64,000 nucleotides of DNA from Bacteroidales bacterium (GCA_017630155.1 JAGBVU010000029.1:24431-88430), one strand, 5' to 3'. Numbered from the stretch's first letter, positions 55,253 through 63,979 are shown. Notes: a model not told the origin generated them from the sequence alone. Made by a program: numbers and translations.

Positions 55253-56572
55253 TTACATTCCTGAACGACCTTTTAGTCGTCCTGTTTTCATCAAACCGTC
55301 GTAGTGACGCATTAGCAAATGTGATTCAATCTGCTGTAGCGTATCAAGCACTACTCCTACAAGGATAAGTAAGGATGTTCCTCCGTAGAATTGGGCGAAC
55401 TGGTTATTTATCCCAAACATCATTGCGAATGCAGGTAGAATCGCAACCAAAGCCAAGAATATAGAACCTGGCAAGGTGATGCGTGACATAACTGCATCAA
55501 GGTACTCTGCTGTCTTCTTACCAGGTTTCACACCAGGGATGAAGCCACCATTTTTCTTCATCTCTTCTGCCATCATGTTAGGGTTCACAGTTACAGCTGT
55601 ATAGAAGTATGTGAACAGGATAACAAGAACAGCAAAAATGAAGTTGTACCAGAAACCGGTGAAGTCGCTTAGAGTAGCCGCAAGACCTCTTGACGCATCA
55701 AAGCGTGAAAGAAGTAGAGGGAACATCATGATAGCCTGTGCGAAGATGATTGGCATAACACCTGCCGCATTGATCTTCAAAGGGATATACTGGCGAACAC
55801 CACCATATTGTTTATTCCCAACGACTCTTTTTGCATACTGTACAGGGATTCTTCTAACACCTTGAACCAATGCAATTGATGCCACGAAGATGAAGAAAAG
55901 AATCAGGATCTCGATGATAAACATAAGGATACCACCTGTAGTTTGTCCCAATCTTTGAGCAGCCTCAGCAAACAATGCGAAAGGTAGACGTGCAATAATA
56001 CCCACCATAATGATCAGTGAGATACCATTACCTAAGCCGCGATCGGTAATGCGCTCACCCAACCACATAATGAACATCGTACCAGCGATGAGCACTATGG
56101 TAGCAAAAATGTTGTATGAGAAACCAGATACTAGGAACGCAGATGCAGGCAACTGTGCGTGCATATTGGTAATATATGCAGGTCCCTGAAGAAGGAGGAT
56201 CACAATTGTCAGATAGCGGGTCCATTGATTCATCTTTCTGCGACCGCTCTCACCCTCTCTTTGCATTCTCTGGAAATAAGGAACCATTACGCCGAGAAGC
56301 TGAATAACGATGGATGCAGAAATGTAGGGCATTACACCCAGAGCAAAAATAGAAGCATTACCGAAAGCTCCACCCGAGAACATATCGAGCAAGCCCAACA
56401 GACCGGTTGATGCTTGGCTCTTCAAGTTAGCGAGCTGTGTAGGATCGATACCTGGAAGCACTACGAAGCTACCAAGACGATACACAAGAAGCAAAAGCAT
56501 TGTATAGACAATTCTCTTGCGGAGCTCGTCAATCTTGAAGATATTCTTTATGGTTTCGATAAATCTTTTCAT
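55253..56572 (-). CDS. secY: Protein translocase channel SecY
   Basis: The ten-helix core of the Sec translocation channel. The 439-residue protein has the plug and signature regions (LLGLLDMFSGGAFGNASIFALG, split, near 55; cytoplasmic loop with GVRRIPVQYAKRVVG near 238; RGLGNGISLIIMVGI near 177). It follows rplO by 5 bases. Confidence 0.97.
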   Translation of the reverse strand: MKRFIETIKNIFKIDELRKRIVYTMLLLLVYRLGSFVVLPGIDPTQLANLKSQASTGLLGLLDMFSGGAFGNASIFALGVMPYISASIVIQLLGVMVPYFQRMQREGESGRRKMNQWTRYLTIVILLLQGPAYITNMHAQLPASAFLVSGFSYNIFATIVLIAGTMFIMWLGERITDRGLGNGISLIIMVGIIARLPFALFAEAAQRLGQTTGGILMFIIEILILFFIFVASIALVQGVRRIPVQYAKRVVGNKQYGGVRQYIPLKINAAGVMPIIFAQAIMMFPLLLSRFDASRGLAATLSDFTGFWYNFIFAVLVILFTYFYTAVTVNPNMMAEEMKKNGGFIPGVKPGKKTAEYLDAVMSRITLPGSIFLALVAILPAFAMMFGINNQFAQFYGGTSLLILVGVVLDTLQQIESHLLMRHYDGLMKTGRLKGRSGM

Positions 56573-56577
56573 CAGAA

Positions 56578-57024
56578 TTAAATTATTGAAGCTTTGCCGC
56601 CAACAGCGTCGATCTTAGCGATAGCTGTTTTAGAGAAGGCATTAGCAACGATTTCCAATTTAGATTTCAATTCACCGTTACCAAGAATCTTTACATTGTC
56701 ATTCTTTGATACTAGACCAGCCTCTAGAAGTGTGTCGATACCAATATAGGTAACATTGTACTTCTCGCTAAGAGCCTGAAGAGTCGAAAGGTTGACAGCT
56801 TTGTACTCTACTCTTGTAGGGTTTTTGAAACCAAATTTAGGGAGGCGTCTCTGGATAGGCATCTGACCACCTTCGAAACCTTTCTTACGAGAATAACCTG
56901 AGCGTGATTTAGCACCTTTGTGACCGCGACCTGATTGCTCGCCGTGACCAGAGCCTTCACCTCTACCTAGACGTTTTTCTCTTCCGTTTGCGCCTGCAGC
57001 AGGCTGTAGATTGTGTAGTTTCAT
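56578..57024 (-). CDS. rplO: Ribosomal protein L15
   Basis: A 148-residue large-subunit assembly protein. It has the Gly/Arg-rich N-terminal extension (KRLGRGEGSGHGEQSGRG near 17-34) that threads into 23S rRNA, then the globular C-terminal domain. A strong AGGAGG-type ribosome-binding site precedes the start. Confidence 0.97.
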   Translation of the reverse strand: MKLHNLQPAAGANGREKRLGRGEGSGHGEQSGRGHKGAKSRSGYSRKKGFEGGQMPIQRRLPKFGFKNPTRVEYKAVNLSTLQALSEKYNVTYIGIDTLLEAGLVSKNDNVKILGNGELKSKLEIVANAFSKTAIAKIDAVGGKASII

Positions 57025-57032
57025 CTTATTCT

Positions 57033-57039
57033 CCTCCTT
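57033..57039 (-). promoter_or_regulatory. Strong Shine-Dalgarno site of rplO
   Basis: The minus strand reads AAGGAGG, 8 bases before the rplO ATG. It is unusually canonical for this phylum and overlaps the last base of the rpmD stop. Confidence 0.75.
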
Positions 57040-57218
57040 TAAATTTCTTCAACTTTTACAAGATGTAGAACTTTCTGAATCATACCTTGGGTTACAGGGG
57101 TTAGTTCTAGTTCTACAGTATGATGCATACGGTGAATACCTAGAGATGCCAAGTTAGCGATCTGTTTTTGGGTTGCACCGTTTTTACTTTTGATTTGTGT
57201 AACTCTTACTTTTGACAT
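57039..57218 (-). CDS. rpmD: Ribosomal protein L30
   Basis: A 59-residue large-subunit protein beginning MSKVRVTQIKSKNGATQKQI. The longer frame from 57266 adds 16 unconserved residues and overlaps rpsE. The chosen ATG at 57218 has the AAGGAGGAATTAG leader just upstream, which decides the start. Confidence 0.95.
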   Translation of the reverse strand: MSKVRVTQIKSKNGATQKQIANLASLGIHRMHHTVELELTPVTQGMIQKVLHLVKVEEI

Positions 57219-57226
57219 AGCTAATT

Positions 57227-57233
57227 CCTCCTT
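57227..57233 (-). promoter_or_regulatory. Strong Shine-Dalgarno site of rpmD
   Basis: AAGGAGG on the minus strand, 8 bases before the rpmD ATG. It overlaps the first two bases of the rpsE stop codon (57232-57234) and supports the short rpmD start. Confidence 0.8.
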
Positions 57234-57750
57234 AACCTTTAAATACTCTTGACATAGGAATACCACGAAGACCAGCTACGGTATAAGCGTCACGCATCTC
57301 AACCAAAGCAGCAACAGTTGCTTTTACAAGGTTGTGAGGGTTAGACGAACCTTTTGATTTAGCCAAAACGTCGTGAATACCAACTGACTCAAACACTGCA
57401 CGCATCGCACCACCCGCTTTAACACCGGTACCAGGAGCTGCAGGTTTCATAAATACCCTTGCACCACCAAATTTTGCTGATTGCTCGTGAGGGATAGTAG
57501 ATTTGATTAGAGGAATCTTAACAAGATTCTTCTTAGCATCCTCAATACCTTTTGAGATTGCTGTAGTTACCTCGTTAGCTTTGCCAAGACCGTAACCGAC
57601 AACGCCTTTCTCATCACCTACAACTACGATTGCAGCGAAGCTGAAGTGGCGTCCACCTTTGGTTACCTTGGTAACTCTTTGAACTGCAACCAATCTGTCT
57701 TTCAATTCAAGATCAGTGGTTTTTACTTTCTTTACATTGATATCTGCCAT
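57232..57750 (-). CDS. rpsE: Ribosomal protein S5
   Basis: Small-subunit protein involved in decoding accuracy. From ATG 57750 ([20 protein letters not shown]) it has 172 residues, the normal length; the earlier start at 57789 overlaps rplR and was rejected. The S5 double-stranded RNA-binding domain is at about 15-80 and the C-terminal domain carries ARGVFM-type conserved blocks ([20 protein letters not shown] near 96). Confidence 0.96.
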   Translation of the reverse strand: MADINVKKVKTTDLELKDRLVAVQRVTKVTKGGRHFSFAAIVVVGDEKGVVGYGLGKANEVTTAISKGIEDAKKNLVKIPLIKSTIPHEQSAKFGGARVFMKPAAPGTGVKAGGAMRAVFESVGIHDVLAKSKGSSNPHNLVKATVAALVEMRDAYTVAGLRGIPMSRVFKG

Positions 57751-57757
57751 AGCTGTA

Positions 57758-58120
57758 TTAGAATTTAAGGCCGCCTTCACGAGCAGCATCTGCTAAACAT
57801 TTAACTCTTCCGTGATATAGATAACCGCTACGGTCGAATGAAACAGCTGAAATGCCTTTCTCAATCGCCTTCTGAGCAGCTAGCTTGCCAACAAGTTCTG
57901 CAACTTGTGAAGCACTTTTACCTTTGATCTCTTCAACCAAAGATTTATCCAGTGATGAAGCTGATGCTAGGGTTACGCCGTTAACATCGTCGATAAACTG
58001 AACGTAGATATTCTTGTTGCTTCTGAACACAGACATTCTTGGTTGTTCAGGAGTACCGTTAACCACTTTACGAATACGGTAACGGATTCTTTGTCTTCTT
58101 TCAATTTTTGTAATAGCCAT
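57758..58120 (-). CDS. rplR: Ribosomal protein L18
   Basis: A 120-residue 5S rRNA-binding protein. The basic N-terminus ([20 protein letters not shown]) and the C-terminal [20 protein letters not shown] block are typical. It follows rplF by 15 bases and has a strong Shine-Dalgarno site. Confidence 0.97.
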   Translation of the reverse strand: MAITKIERRQRIRYRIRKVVNGTPEQPRMSVFRSNKNIYVQFIDDVNGVTLASASSLDKSLVEEIKGKSASQVAELVGKLAAQKAIEKGISAVSFDRSGYLYHGRVKCLADAAREGGLKF

Positions 58121-58126
58121 AAATCT

Positions 58127-58133
58127 CCTCCTT
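58127..58133 (-). promoter_or_regulatory. Strong Shine-Dalgarno site of rplR
   Basis: AAGGAGG on the minus strand, 6 bases before the rplR ATG, within the 15-base gap after rplF. Confidence 0.75.
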
Positions 58134-58135
58134 TA

Positions 58136-58696
58136 TTATTTAGCGCTGGCCGATTTACCGGCTTTACGACGAAGTTGTTCACCAACAAACTTGATACCTT
58201 TACCTTTGTAAGGCTCTGGTTTACGCAATGAGCGAATCTTGGCTGCCACCATACCTAGAAGCTGTTTGTCATGAGACTTAAGTACTAGTACAGGGTTCTG
58301 GCCTTTCTTAACTGCTTCAGCTTCACCTTTAACCTCTTTTGGAAGTTGGAAGTGAATATCGTGAGAGAAACCAAGGTTCATCTCAAGGATCTGACCTTTA
58401 GCTTCAACACGGTAACCAACACCCACAAGTTCTTGTTTTACTACAAAACCTTCAGATACACCAGTCACCATATTTTTGATCAAAGCGCGATAAAGACCGT
58501 GCATAGATCTGTGACGAGGCTGATCTGTGGGGCGTTCTACTTTTAGGACATCTCCCTCAACAGAGACTTTGATGTCTGGATGTACTTTTTGAGACAACTC
58601 TCCAAGAGGGCCTTTAACCAATACCACGTTTTCAGCGTCAACTGTAACAGTGACACCTTTTGGCAGGTTTACAGGTAGTTTTCCAATTCTTGACAT
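58136..58696 (-). CDS. rplF: Ribosomal protein L6
   Basis: A 186-residue protein at the base of the L7/L12 stalk near the sarcin-ricin loop. It has two repeats of the same fold and the conserved C-terminal RKPEPYKGKGIKFVGEQLRR. It follows rpsH by 23 bases. Confidence 0.97.
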   Translation of the reverse strand: MSRIGKLPVNLPKGVTVTVDAENVVLVKGPLGELSQKVHPDIKVSVEGDVLKVERPTDQPRHRSMHGLYRALIKNMVTGVSEGFVVKQELVGVGYRVEAKGQILEMNLGFSHDIHFQLPKEVKGEAEAVKKGQNPVLVLKSHDKQLLGMVAAKIRSLRKPEPYKGKGIKFVGEQLRRKAGKSASAK

Positions 58697-58719
58697 TATT
58701 TATAATTTTTAAATATTCA

Positions 58720-59115
58720 TTAATAAACGTAACAAATTACTTCACCGCCGATGTTCAAATCTCTAGCCTCTTTGTCAGACATAACGCCTTTAGAAGTAGA
58801 CAGGATAGCGATACCAAGACCATTCAATACGCGTGGCATATCCTCTACGCCTACGTATTTTCTAAGACCTGGGGTAGAGATGCGCTGAATTTTCTTAACA
58901 GCAGCTTTCTTGGTCTCAGGGTGGTATTTCAAAGCGATTTTGATAGTGTTGTAAGGGGTACCCTCAACCACTTTGTAGCTAAGAATGTATCCTTTCTCGT
59001 GAAGAATACGGGTAATCTCAGCTTTCATCTTTGATGCTGGGATCTCAACGATCTTGTGACCTGCGAGATAAGCATTTCTGACTCTTGTCAAATAATCTGC
59101 AATTGGATCAGTCAT
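58720..59115 (-). CDS. rpsH: Ribosomal protein S8
   Basis: A 131-residue central-domain assembly protein. In E. coli it represses the spc operon by binding a hairpin mimic of its 16S site. Family blocks are MTDPIADYLTRVRNAYLAGH at the start and VLNGLGIAILSTSKGVMSDK near the end. An 81-base gap with a hairpin precedes it, longer than other gaps here. Confidence 0.97.
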   Translation of the reverse strand: MTDPIADYLTRVRNAYLAGHKIVEIPASKMKAEITRILHEKGYILSYKVVEGTPYNTIKIALKYHPETKKAAVKKIQRISTPGLRKYVGVEDMPRVLNGLGIAILSTSKGVMSDKEARDLNIGGEVICYVY

Positions 59116-59136
59116 GATTTTTTAGTTTTTAGTAGA

Positions 59137-59160
59137 ATCCGACATCTTTTGATGCCCGAT
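59137..59160 (-). promoter_or_regulatory. Hairpin in the leader of rpsH
   Basis: Arms 59137-59146 and 59151-59160 pair over 10 positions on the minus strand with one G-U pair and one G-G mismatch, around a 4-base A loop. It lies 21 bases before the rpsH ATG in the largest gap of the operon (59116-59196), with no U-run. It may be a regulatory site. Confidence 0.5.
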
Positions 59161-59196
59161 ATCCAATGTTATTAATAAATTTAATTGATTAGTAGT

Positions 59197-59466
59197 TTAC
59201 CAACTTGCTTTTTTAACGCCAGGGATAAGGCCTTTTGAAGCCATCTCTCTGAACTGAATACGGCTGATGCCAAAGATACGCATATAACCTTTTGGACGAC
59301 CGGTCAAAGAGCAACGGTTGTGCTGACGGCAAGGTGATGAGTTTTTAGGAAGTTTGTCCAAAGCAGCCCAATCACCAGCTTCTTTCGACGCTTTACGTTT
59401 CTCTGCATATTTGGCACATAGTTTTGCGCGTTTTACTTCGCGTGCCTTCATTGATTCTTTTGCCAT
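59197..59466 (-). CDS. rpsN: Ribosomal protein S14
   Basis: An 89-residue small-subunit protein of the long, zinc-free type: the C-terminal region reads [20 protein letters not shown] with only two of the usual four cysteines. It follows rplE by 12 bases. Confidence 0.96.
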   Translation of the reverse strand: MAKESMKAREVKRAKLCAKYAEKRKASKEAGDWAALDKLPKNSSPCRQHNRCSLTGRPKGYMRIFGISRIQFREMASKGLIPGVKKASW

Positions 59467-59478
59467 ATATACCTATAA

Positions 59479-60072
59479 TTATTTTTTGTTCTTAAAAGGC
59501 AATCCAAATTCTTTAAGAAGTGCATGAGCCTCCTCATCTTTAGTGGTTGAAGTTACGAAAGTAATCTCCATACCAAGAACTTTGGAAATTTTATCAATAT
59601 CGATCTCAGGGAAGATGATTTGCTCTTTGATACCTAGAGTGTAGTTACCTTTACCGTCCATCTTCTCGTTGATACCGTTGAAGTCTCTGATACGAGGAAG
59701 TGATACAGCGATAAGTCTCTCAAGGAACTCATACATCTTAGCACCACGAAGAGTAACTTTAACTCCGATAGGCATACCTTTACGAAGTTTGAAGTTAGAG
59801 ATATCTTTTCTTGAATAGGTAGCTACAGCTTTCTGACCTGTGATAGCTGTCAACTCCTGTTGTGCAACCTCGATAAGTTTCTTGTCACCGGTAGCGATAC
59901 CAAGACCCTGGTTGATAGTGATCTTCTCAAGCTTTGGAACCTGCATTACGGTTGCAAAACCGAAATCTTTCATAAGCTTGCTTACGATCTCTTCTTTATA
60001 CTTCTTCTGAAGGGTAGGAACATAACCTGCTACTACTTGTTGACCTTCATTCTTTACTTCTTTCTTTGCCAT
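59479..60072 (-). CDS. rplE: Ribosomal protein L5
   Basis: A 197-residue 5S rRNA-binding protein. After a 15-residue extra N-terminus the family core begins [27 protein letters not shown] near 52 and [20 protein letters not shown] near 130 are the expected motifs. Its start overlaps the rplX stop by one base and is preceded by GGAGAGGAG. Confidence 0.97.
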   Translation of the reverse strand: MAKKEVKNEGQQVVAGYVPTLQKKYKEEIVSKLMKDFGFATVMQVPKLEKITINQGLGIATGDKKLIEVAQQELTAITGQKAVATYSRKDISNFKLRKGMPIGVKVTLRGAKMYEFLERLIAVSLPRIRDFNGINEKMDGKGNYTLGIKEQIIFPEIDIDKISKVLGMEITFVTSTTKDEEAHALLKEFGLPFKNKK

Positions 60073-60395
60073 TACTTAATCTCCTCTCCAGATTTTTTAG
60101 CGTAACGAACCAATTTCCCTTTCTCACCTAGACGGCGACCAATCTTTGTAGGAACACCTTTAGCAGGGTCAACTACCTGAAGGTTGGAAATGTGAACACC
60201 AGCTTCCTGTTTAACAATACCGCCTTGAGTATTCTTGGCATTTGGTTTAGTATGTTTGCTAACCATGTTGATACCTTCAACAATAGCGCGATCGTCTTTT
60301 TTGTTAACTGAAAGAACTTTACCGGTTTTACCCTTATCGTCACCAGCGTTAACGTAAACGATGTCTCCTTTTTTAATATGTAATTTCTTATTCAT
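60072..60395 (-). CDS. rplX: Ribosomal protein L24
   Basis: A 107-residue assembly-initiator protein of the large subunit with a KOW motif ([20 protein letters not shown] near 8-27). It follows rplN by 17 bases. Confidence 0.97.
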   Translation of the reverse strand: MNKKLHIKKGDIVYVNAGDDKGKTGKVLSVNKKDDRAIVEGINMVSKHTKPNAKNTQGGIVKQEAGVHISNLQVVDPAKGVPTKIGRRLGEKGKLVRYAKKSGEEIK

Positions 60396-60412
60396 ATCAA
60401 TACTCCTTATTA

Positions 60413-60778
60413 TTATAGTACCTCAGGTGCCAAAGAGACAATCTTCATATAGTTATCACGCAACTCTCTGGCTACAGGGCCAAAGATACGGGTACCACGA
60501 ACCTCACCTTGGTTGTTCAATAGTACGCAAGCGTTGTCATCAAAACGGATATAAGAACCGTCAGCACGACGAATCTCTTTCTTTGTGCGAACCACTACAG
60601 CTTTTGACACTGTACCTTTTTTTGCATCTCCACCAGGGATAGCGCTTTTAACGGCAACAACGATCTTGTCACCTACGCCAGCGTAACGACGACGGGTACC
60701 ACCAAGTACTCTGATGCAAAGTACCTCTTTTGCGCCGCTGTTATCAGCTACTTGTAAACGTGTTTCTTGTTGTATCAT
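60413..60778 (-). CDS. rplN: Ribosomal protein L14
   Basis: A 121-residue beta-barrel protein at the subunit interface. It begins [20 protein letters not shown] and contains [15 protein letters not shown] and [12 protein letters not shown], the usual family blocks. It follows rpsQ by 3 bases. Confidence 0.97.
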   Translation of the reverse strand: MIQQETRLQVADNSGAKEVLCIRVLGGTRRRYAGVGDKIVVAVKSAIPGGDAKKGTVSKAVVVRTKKEIRRADGSYIRFDDNACVLLNNQGEVRGTRIFGPVARELRDNYMKIVSLAPEVL

Positions 60779-60781
60779 AGC

Positions 60782-61036
60782 TTATTTAACTTTTTCTACG
60801 ATTTCTACTAATCTCCAGCATTTGGTCTTGCTCAAAGGGCGAGTCTCCATAATGCGTACTGTATCACCTTCGTCGCACACATTTTTGTCGTCTTGTGCAA
60901 CAAACTTGGTGGTTTTATTTACGAATTTACCGTAAATGGGGTGTTTTTCTTTTCTCTTAACAGCAACAACGATAGTTTTATCCATCTTATTGCTTACCAC
61001 AACCCCTATTCTTTCTTTGCGTAAATTTCTTTCCAT
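60782..61036 (-). CDS. rpsQ: Ribosomal protein S17
   Basis: An 84-residue OB-fold 16S rRNA-binding protein. It contains the [19 protein letters not shown] and [19 protein letters not shown] blocks and ends with a Lys-rich tail. It follows rpmC by 3 bases. Confidence 0.97.
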   Translation of the reverse strand: MERNLRKERIGVVVSNKMDKTIVVAVKRKEKHPIYGKFVNKTTKFVAQDDKNVCDEGDTVRIMETRPLSKTKCWRLVEIVEKVK

Positions 61037-61039
61037 AAA

Positions 61040-61237
61040 CTACTTTTCGTTTTTTTCAGCTTCAGCAAGAACTGTTAGCATACGAGCGATGTCTTTTTTC
61101 GCTTTTTTAATCTTTGAAGTATCTTCCATTGGAGAGATAGCGTGGTTCATTTTAAGCTGAACCAAATTTGCTTTTTCGGCCTCAACGCGTTCGCGTAGAT
61201 CTTTAACCGACATTTCACGAATTTCAGTTGTTTTCAT
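61040..61237 (-). CDS. rpmC: Ribosomal protein L29
   Basis: A 65-residue helical-hairpin protein near the exit tunnel where signal recognition particle and trigger factor dock. The N-terminus MKTTEIREMSVKDLRERVEA and the NHAISPMEDTSKIKKAKKDI block are typical. A strong GGAGGAG leader (61243-61249) precedes the ATG. Confidence 0.96.
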   Translation of the reverse strand: MKTTEIREMSVKDLRERVEAEKANLVQLKMNHAISPMEDTSKIKKAKKDIARMLTVLAEAEKNEK

Positions 61238-61242
61238 TTTTT

Positions 61243-61249
61243 CTCCTCC
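61243..61249 (-). promoter_or_regulatory. Strong Shine-Dalgarno site of rpmC
   Basis: GGAGGAG on the minus strand, 5 bases before the rpmC ATG, within the 18-base gap after rplP. Confidence 0.7.
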
Positions 61250-61255
61250 AATTTA

Positions 61256-61675
61256 CTATTCAACATAATCTCTACGTACTACAAACTTAGTAGTTACGGG
61301 CAATTTCTGAGCACCTAGGCGAAGAGCTTCTTTTGCGATCTCCAATGGAACTCCTTCTGCCTCGATAAGCATACGGCCAGGGGTGATAGGAGCAACGAAT
61401 CCTTCAGGAGCACCTTTACCTTTACCCATACGTACTTCAGCAGGTTTCTTAGTGTAAGGTTTGTCAGGGAATACGCGAATCCAAATTTGACCTTCACGTT
61501 TCATGTAACGAACTACCGCCTGACGGGCAGCCTCAATTTGCTGACCAGTTAGCCAACAAGCCTCTAGGGTCTTAATACCAAAAGAACCGAATGCAAGTTC
61601 AGCACCTCTGTGGGCATTACCTTTCATGCGGCCTTTTTGCTGCCTTCTAAACTTGGTTTTCTTAGGTTGTAACAT
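61256..61675 (-). CDS. rplP: Ribosomal protein L16
   Basis: A 139-residue protein in the 50S central protuberance region that helps tRNA binding. It begins [20 protein letters not shown] and has the [20 protein letters not shown] block. It normally follows rpsC directly; here it is the first gene of the operon, with its own promoter and an 83-base leader. Confidence 0.97.
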   Translation of the reverse strand: MLQPKKTKFRRQQKGRMKGNAHRGAELAFGSFGIKTLEACWLTGQQIEAARQAVVRYMKREGQIWIRVFPDKPYTKKPAEVRMGKGKGAPEGFVAPITPGRMLIEAEGVPLEIAKEALRLGAQKLPVTTKFVVRRDYVE

Positions 61676-61693
61676 TGTTCTATAAAGTTTAAA

Positions 61694-61741
61694 CTATAAT
61701 ACAAACTTATTTAACTTCCTGTCTATCAGGGGAATAAGCAT
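61694..61741 (-). other. Possible 15-codon leader ORF before rplP
   Basis: A short reading frame (ATG at 61741, stop TAG at 61694-61696) encodes MLIPLIDRKLNKFVL, 18 bases before the rplP ATG. It lies inside the leader behind the promoter at 61765-61794. No other support exists, and it may not be translated. Confidence 0.25.
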
Positions 61742-61764
61742 AATTCACCCTTTTTGACGGGATG

Positions 61765-61794
61765 CAAAGGTAGAAAAAATTTTTGAAATACAAA
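61765..61794 (-). promoter_or_regulatory. Promoter of the rplP-rplQ operon
   Basis: On the minus strand TTTG (61791-61794), an 18-base spacer and TACCTTTG (61765-61772) match the consensus. Transcription should start near 61758, giving a leader of about 83 bases. It shows that the ribosomal operon truly starts at rplP here. Confidence 0.8.
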
Positions 61795-61800
61795 TCTTTT

Positions 61801-61828
61801 TTGACCTTTTTCTGAATATTTTGGTCAA
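61801..61828. repeat. Inverted repeat upstream of the rplP promoter
   Basis: TTGACC (61801-61806) and GGTCAA (61823-61828) form a 6-base inverted repeat with a 16-base spacer, starting 6 bases upstream of the TTTG element. It could be an activator or repressor site, or chance in AT-rich DNA. It is not followed by a U-run on the minus strand. Confidence 0.35.
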
Positions 61829-61884
61829 GAAAATTTGATAGCCAAATAGTGCTTTTTCAGTAAGTTATAAAAATCAAAAAAAGA

Positions 61885-63546
61885 TCAGAATTGCACTTTT
61901 GGTTTTGGGTGACGGACATAGAAAACGAACCCATTTTCTTCATAAAGTTTCACCTCATCCTGGACTACATCGAGCAACTCTTGGACTTTTTTCGGGTCAT
62001 TTTTTACAACAAAATAGCAAGGTTTGTCTATATCTCCTGTGGTAAGCCACTCCCTGTCTGCACATCTGTTTTCAGGTTGTCGGGCAGAGTAAAAATAGTG
62101 TGCATAACTCTTCTCCATCGGATAGATATAACAATCCTCCCCCTGTTTCCCGATATAGAAATCGATTGCCGGAGCCTGACTGTACTTCTCCACCTCACCC
62201 ACTGCACACAGCATAGTGGTAAAGATGAAAAATATACTACCGGCAGCCAGGATAGCGAGATTAGAAGCAGTAGCACTCCTTCGGAACCTCCTACAGAACA
62301 CCACTGTACACACAATAAGGACAATACCTATAATAGGCTCAAAACCAATCCACTCAGACGTAGCTTTCATACTATGGAGGGTATATTCGTCTTTAACTAA
62401 AGGGTATAGATACACCTTGAATCTGTCAAAGAGAGTAAGAGCCGTTACCGCCACCCCAAACAGGGATGCTATCGCAATAAGGGCACCGCCCATCCATTTT
62501 CTGAATCTTATCCTCCCATCAATCATCCCCGAGACAGAGTAGGCAGCCAAGAAGGTCAATGGAAAATAGCAGAACGAAGAGTAATGGATAATTTTAGTCC
62601 TCACAATGGTAAATAGTATCAGCACCACCCAGAAGCTTATCATACACCATCTGAACATCGCTGCAAGGGTCTCATTCTCCTCCCCTTTCAGAATCCCTTT
62701 TCTGAACACCGGCAATGCGAGAATTGAGGCTGGAAAAACACCGAAAAAGAGTATTACGAAGTGGTACAGAAGAAAACCTCCATGCCCCGCATCCTGAGTC
62801 TCAAAAAGCCTTATCTGATAGAGTATAAAGTCCTTTATAATAGTGTAATGCCCTGTGGCAATCTGAAGGATAAACCACGCACCTCCCACAATAGCAAGTA
62901 CCACGGTATACACCGCCACATCCCTCCACCTGAAGGTGAATTTGAACTTGCACATTATGAGCCATACCCCAAAAGTCAGCGCAAAAATTAGGAATGCCAC
63001 CGGTCCTTTTGTCAATATACCAAGACCGATAAACATTGCAGAGAGGGCCGCATTACGCCCCATTTTCTCCCCCTTTTCCAGATCTGCATACCTGCTGAAG
63101 AAATATATCCCCAGAAAAATGAAAAGGTTGAACCAGGGGTCAATTATACCCGATTTGAAATAGAAAAAAGGGAAAAATGAGCAGGCATACAGGATGGTCC
63201 AAAGGAGTCCGAATCTCTCGCCTCCCACCCTTTTTCCTATATTGAAAAGGAGGAGGAGGGTCACTATACCCGCTATGGCGTTGGGAAGACGAGCAGCCAT
63301 CTCATTGACCCCGAATATCTTCATACAAAGGGCCTGCATCCATATAAAGAGTGGCGGCTTCTCCCAGAAAGACTCAAAATTTATCTGAACATTCAAAAGA
63401 TCGCCGGTCAGGAGCATCTCCCTGGCCGACTCCGCGAAATTGATCTCATCCCAATCAAAAAGCCTCACCCCGCCCAATCCTGGGAGAAAAAGGATTGCAC
63501 CAAATATAACAATCGCAAGTTGAATCATCAGTTCTCTTCTATTCAT
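61885..63546 (-). CDS. ArnT-like family 39 glycosyltransferase
   Basis: A 553-residue inner-membrane protein with about eleven to thirteen transmembrane helices followed by a C-terminal periplasmic domain at about 450-550. The catalytic DWDE motif of the first periplasmic loop (RLFDWDEINFAESAREMLL, residues 29-47) fits lipid-linked sugar transferases such as ArnT and PMT, which use undecaprenyl- or dolichyl-phosphate sugars. The EKPPLF motif near 62 supports the same family. The acceptor could be lipid A or protein; no gene here decides. It overlaps the GtrA gene by 8 bases, so the pair should act together. Confidence 0.85.
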   Translation of the reverse strand: MNRRELMIQLAIVIFGAILFLPGLGGVRLFDWDEINFAESAREMLLTGDLLNVQINFESFWEKPPLFIWMQALCMKIFGVNEMAARLPNAIAGIVTLLLLFNIGKRVGGERFGLLWTILYACSFFPFFYFKSGIIDPWFNLFIFLGIYFFSRYADLEKGEKMGRNAALSAMFIGLGILTKGPVAFLIFALTFGVWLIMCKFKFTFRWRDVAVYTVVLAIVGGAWFILQIATGHYTIIKDFILYQIRLFETQDAGHGGFLLYHFVILFFGVFPASILALPVFRKGILKGEENETLAAMFRWCMISFWVVLILFTIVRTKIIHYSSFCYFPLTFLAAYSVSGMIDGRIRFRKWMGGALIAIASLFGVAVTALTLFDRFKVYLYPLVKDEYTLHSMKATSEWIGFEPIIGIVLIVCTVVFCRRFRRSATASNLAILAAGSIFFIFTTMLCAVGEVEKYSQAPAIDFYIGKQGEDCYIYPMEKSYAHYFYSARQPENRCADREWLTTGDIDKPCYFVVKNDPKKVQELLDVVQDEVKLYEENGFVFYVRHPKPKVQF

Positions 63547-63979
63547 CTCTTTTCCTCCTTCTGAAAAGCAGGAACTTCTTCATTATAAAGTTCCACACAA
63601 ATACTATTATGGTTGTAATTATTTTTGACCAGAGATAATGAAACCCCAACCCTGAGGTGAATAGCCACATGCACAGGGAGGTGAGGCCTAGCCCCATCAC
63701 TCCGATAACAGCAAATACAGAGAACTCCAGCGCCCTGCTCTCCACTGACCGGTAGTCAAATACCCACAAAATACTGAAAGCATAAGTAATCAGGAGCCCC
63801 ACTGAATAACTCAAAAGGGTGGAGAGGAGATAATGGAATCCCAGCCACTCTGTAAGGATATACAAAAGAGAGGTGTCCACCACAAAGGCGACCCCTCCCG
63901 AGACCAAATATCTTCCCAGCTGGACAAATATGTTGCCACTGGGGTTTTTCAATATTTTATCAAATAAATTTCCCGACAC
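63539..63979 (-). CDS. GtrA-family membrane protein
   Basis: A 146-residue protein with four transmembrane helices and the family pattern FVQLGRYLVSGGVAFVVDTS (near 19-38) and FVWNFIMKKFLLFRRR at the C-terminus. GtrA proteins are thought to flip or hand over polyprenyl-linked sugars. It overlaps the start of the family 39 glycosyltransferase gene by 8 bases, consistent with supplying its donor. The start lies 21 bases from the window edge but looks complete. Confidence 0.85.
   Translation of the reverse strand: MSGNLFDKILKNPSGNIFVQLGRYLVSGGVAFVVDTSLLYILTEWLGFHYLLSTLLSYSVGLLITYAFSILWVFDYRSVESRALEFSVFAVIGVMGLGLTSLCMWLFTSGLGFHYLWSKIITTIIVFVWNFIMKKFLLFRRRKRDE

Noticed and set aside
61735..61760. 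Further copy of the palindromic element near rplP
   Set aside because: Only a short AT-rich match around TTCACCCTTTTT was seen, with no arms or second block.
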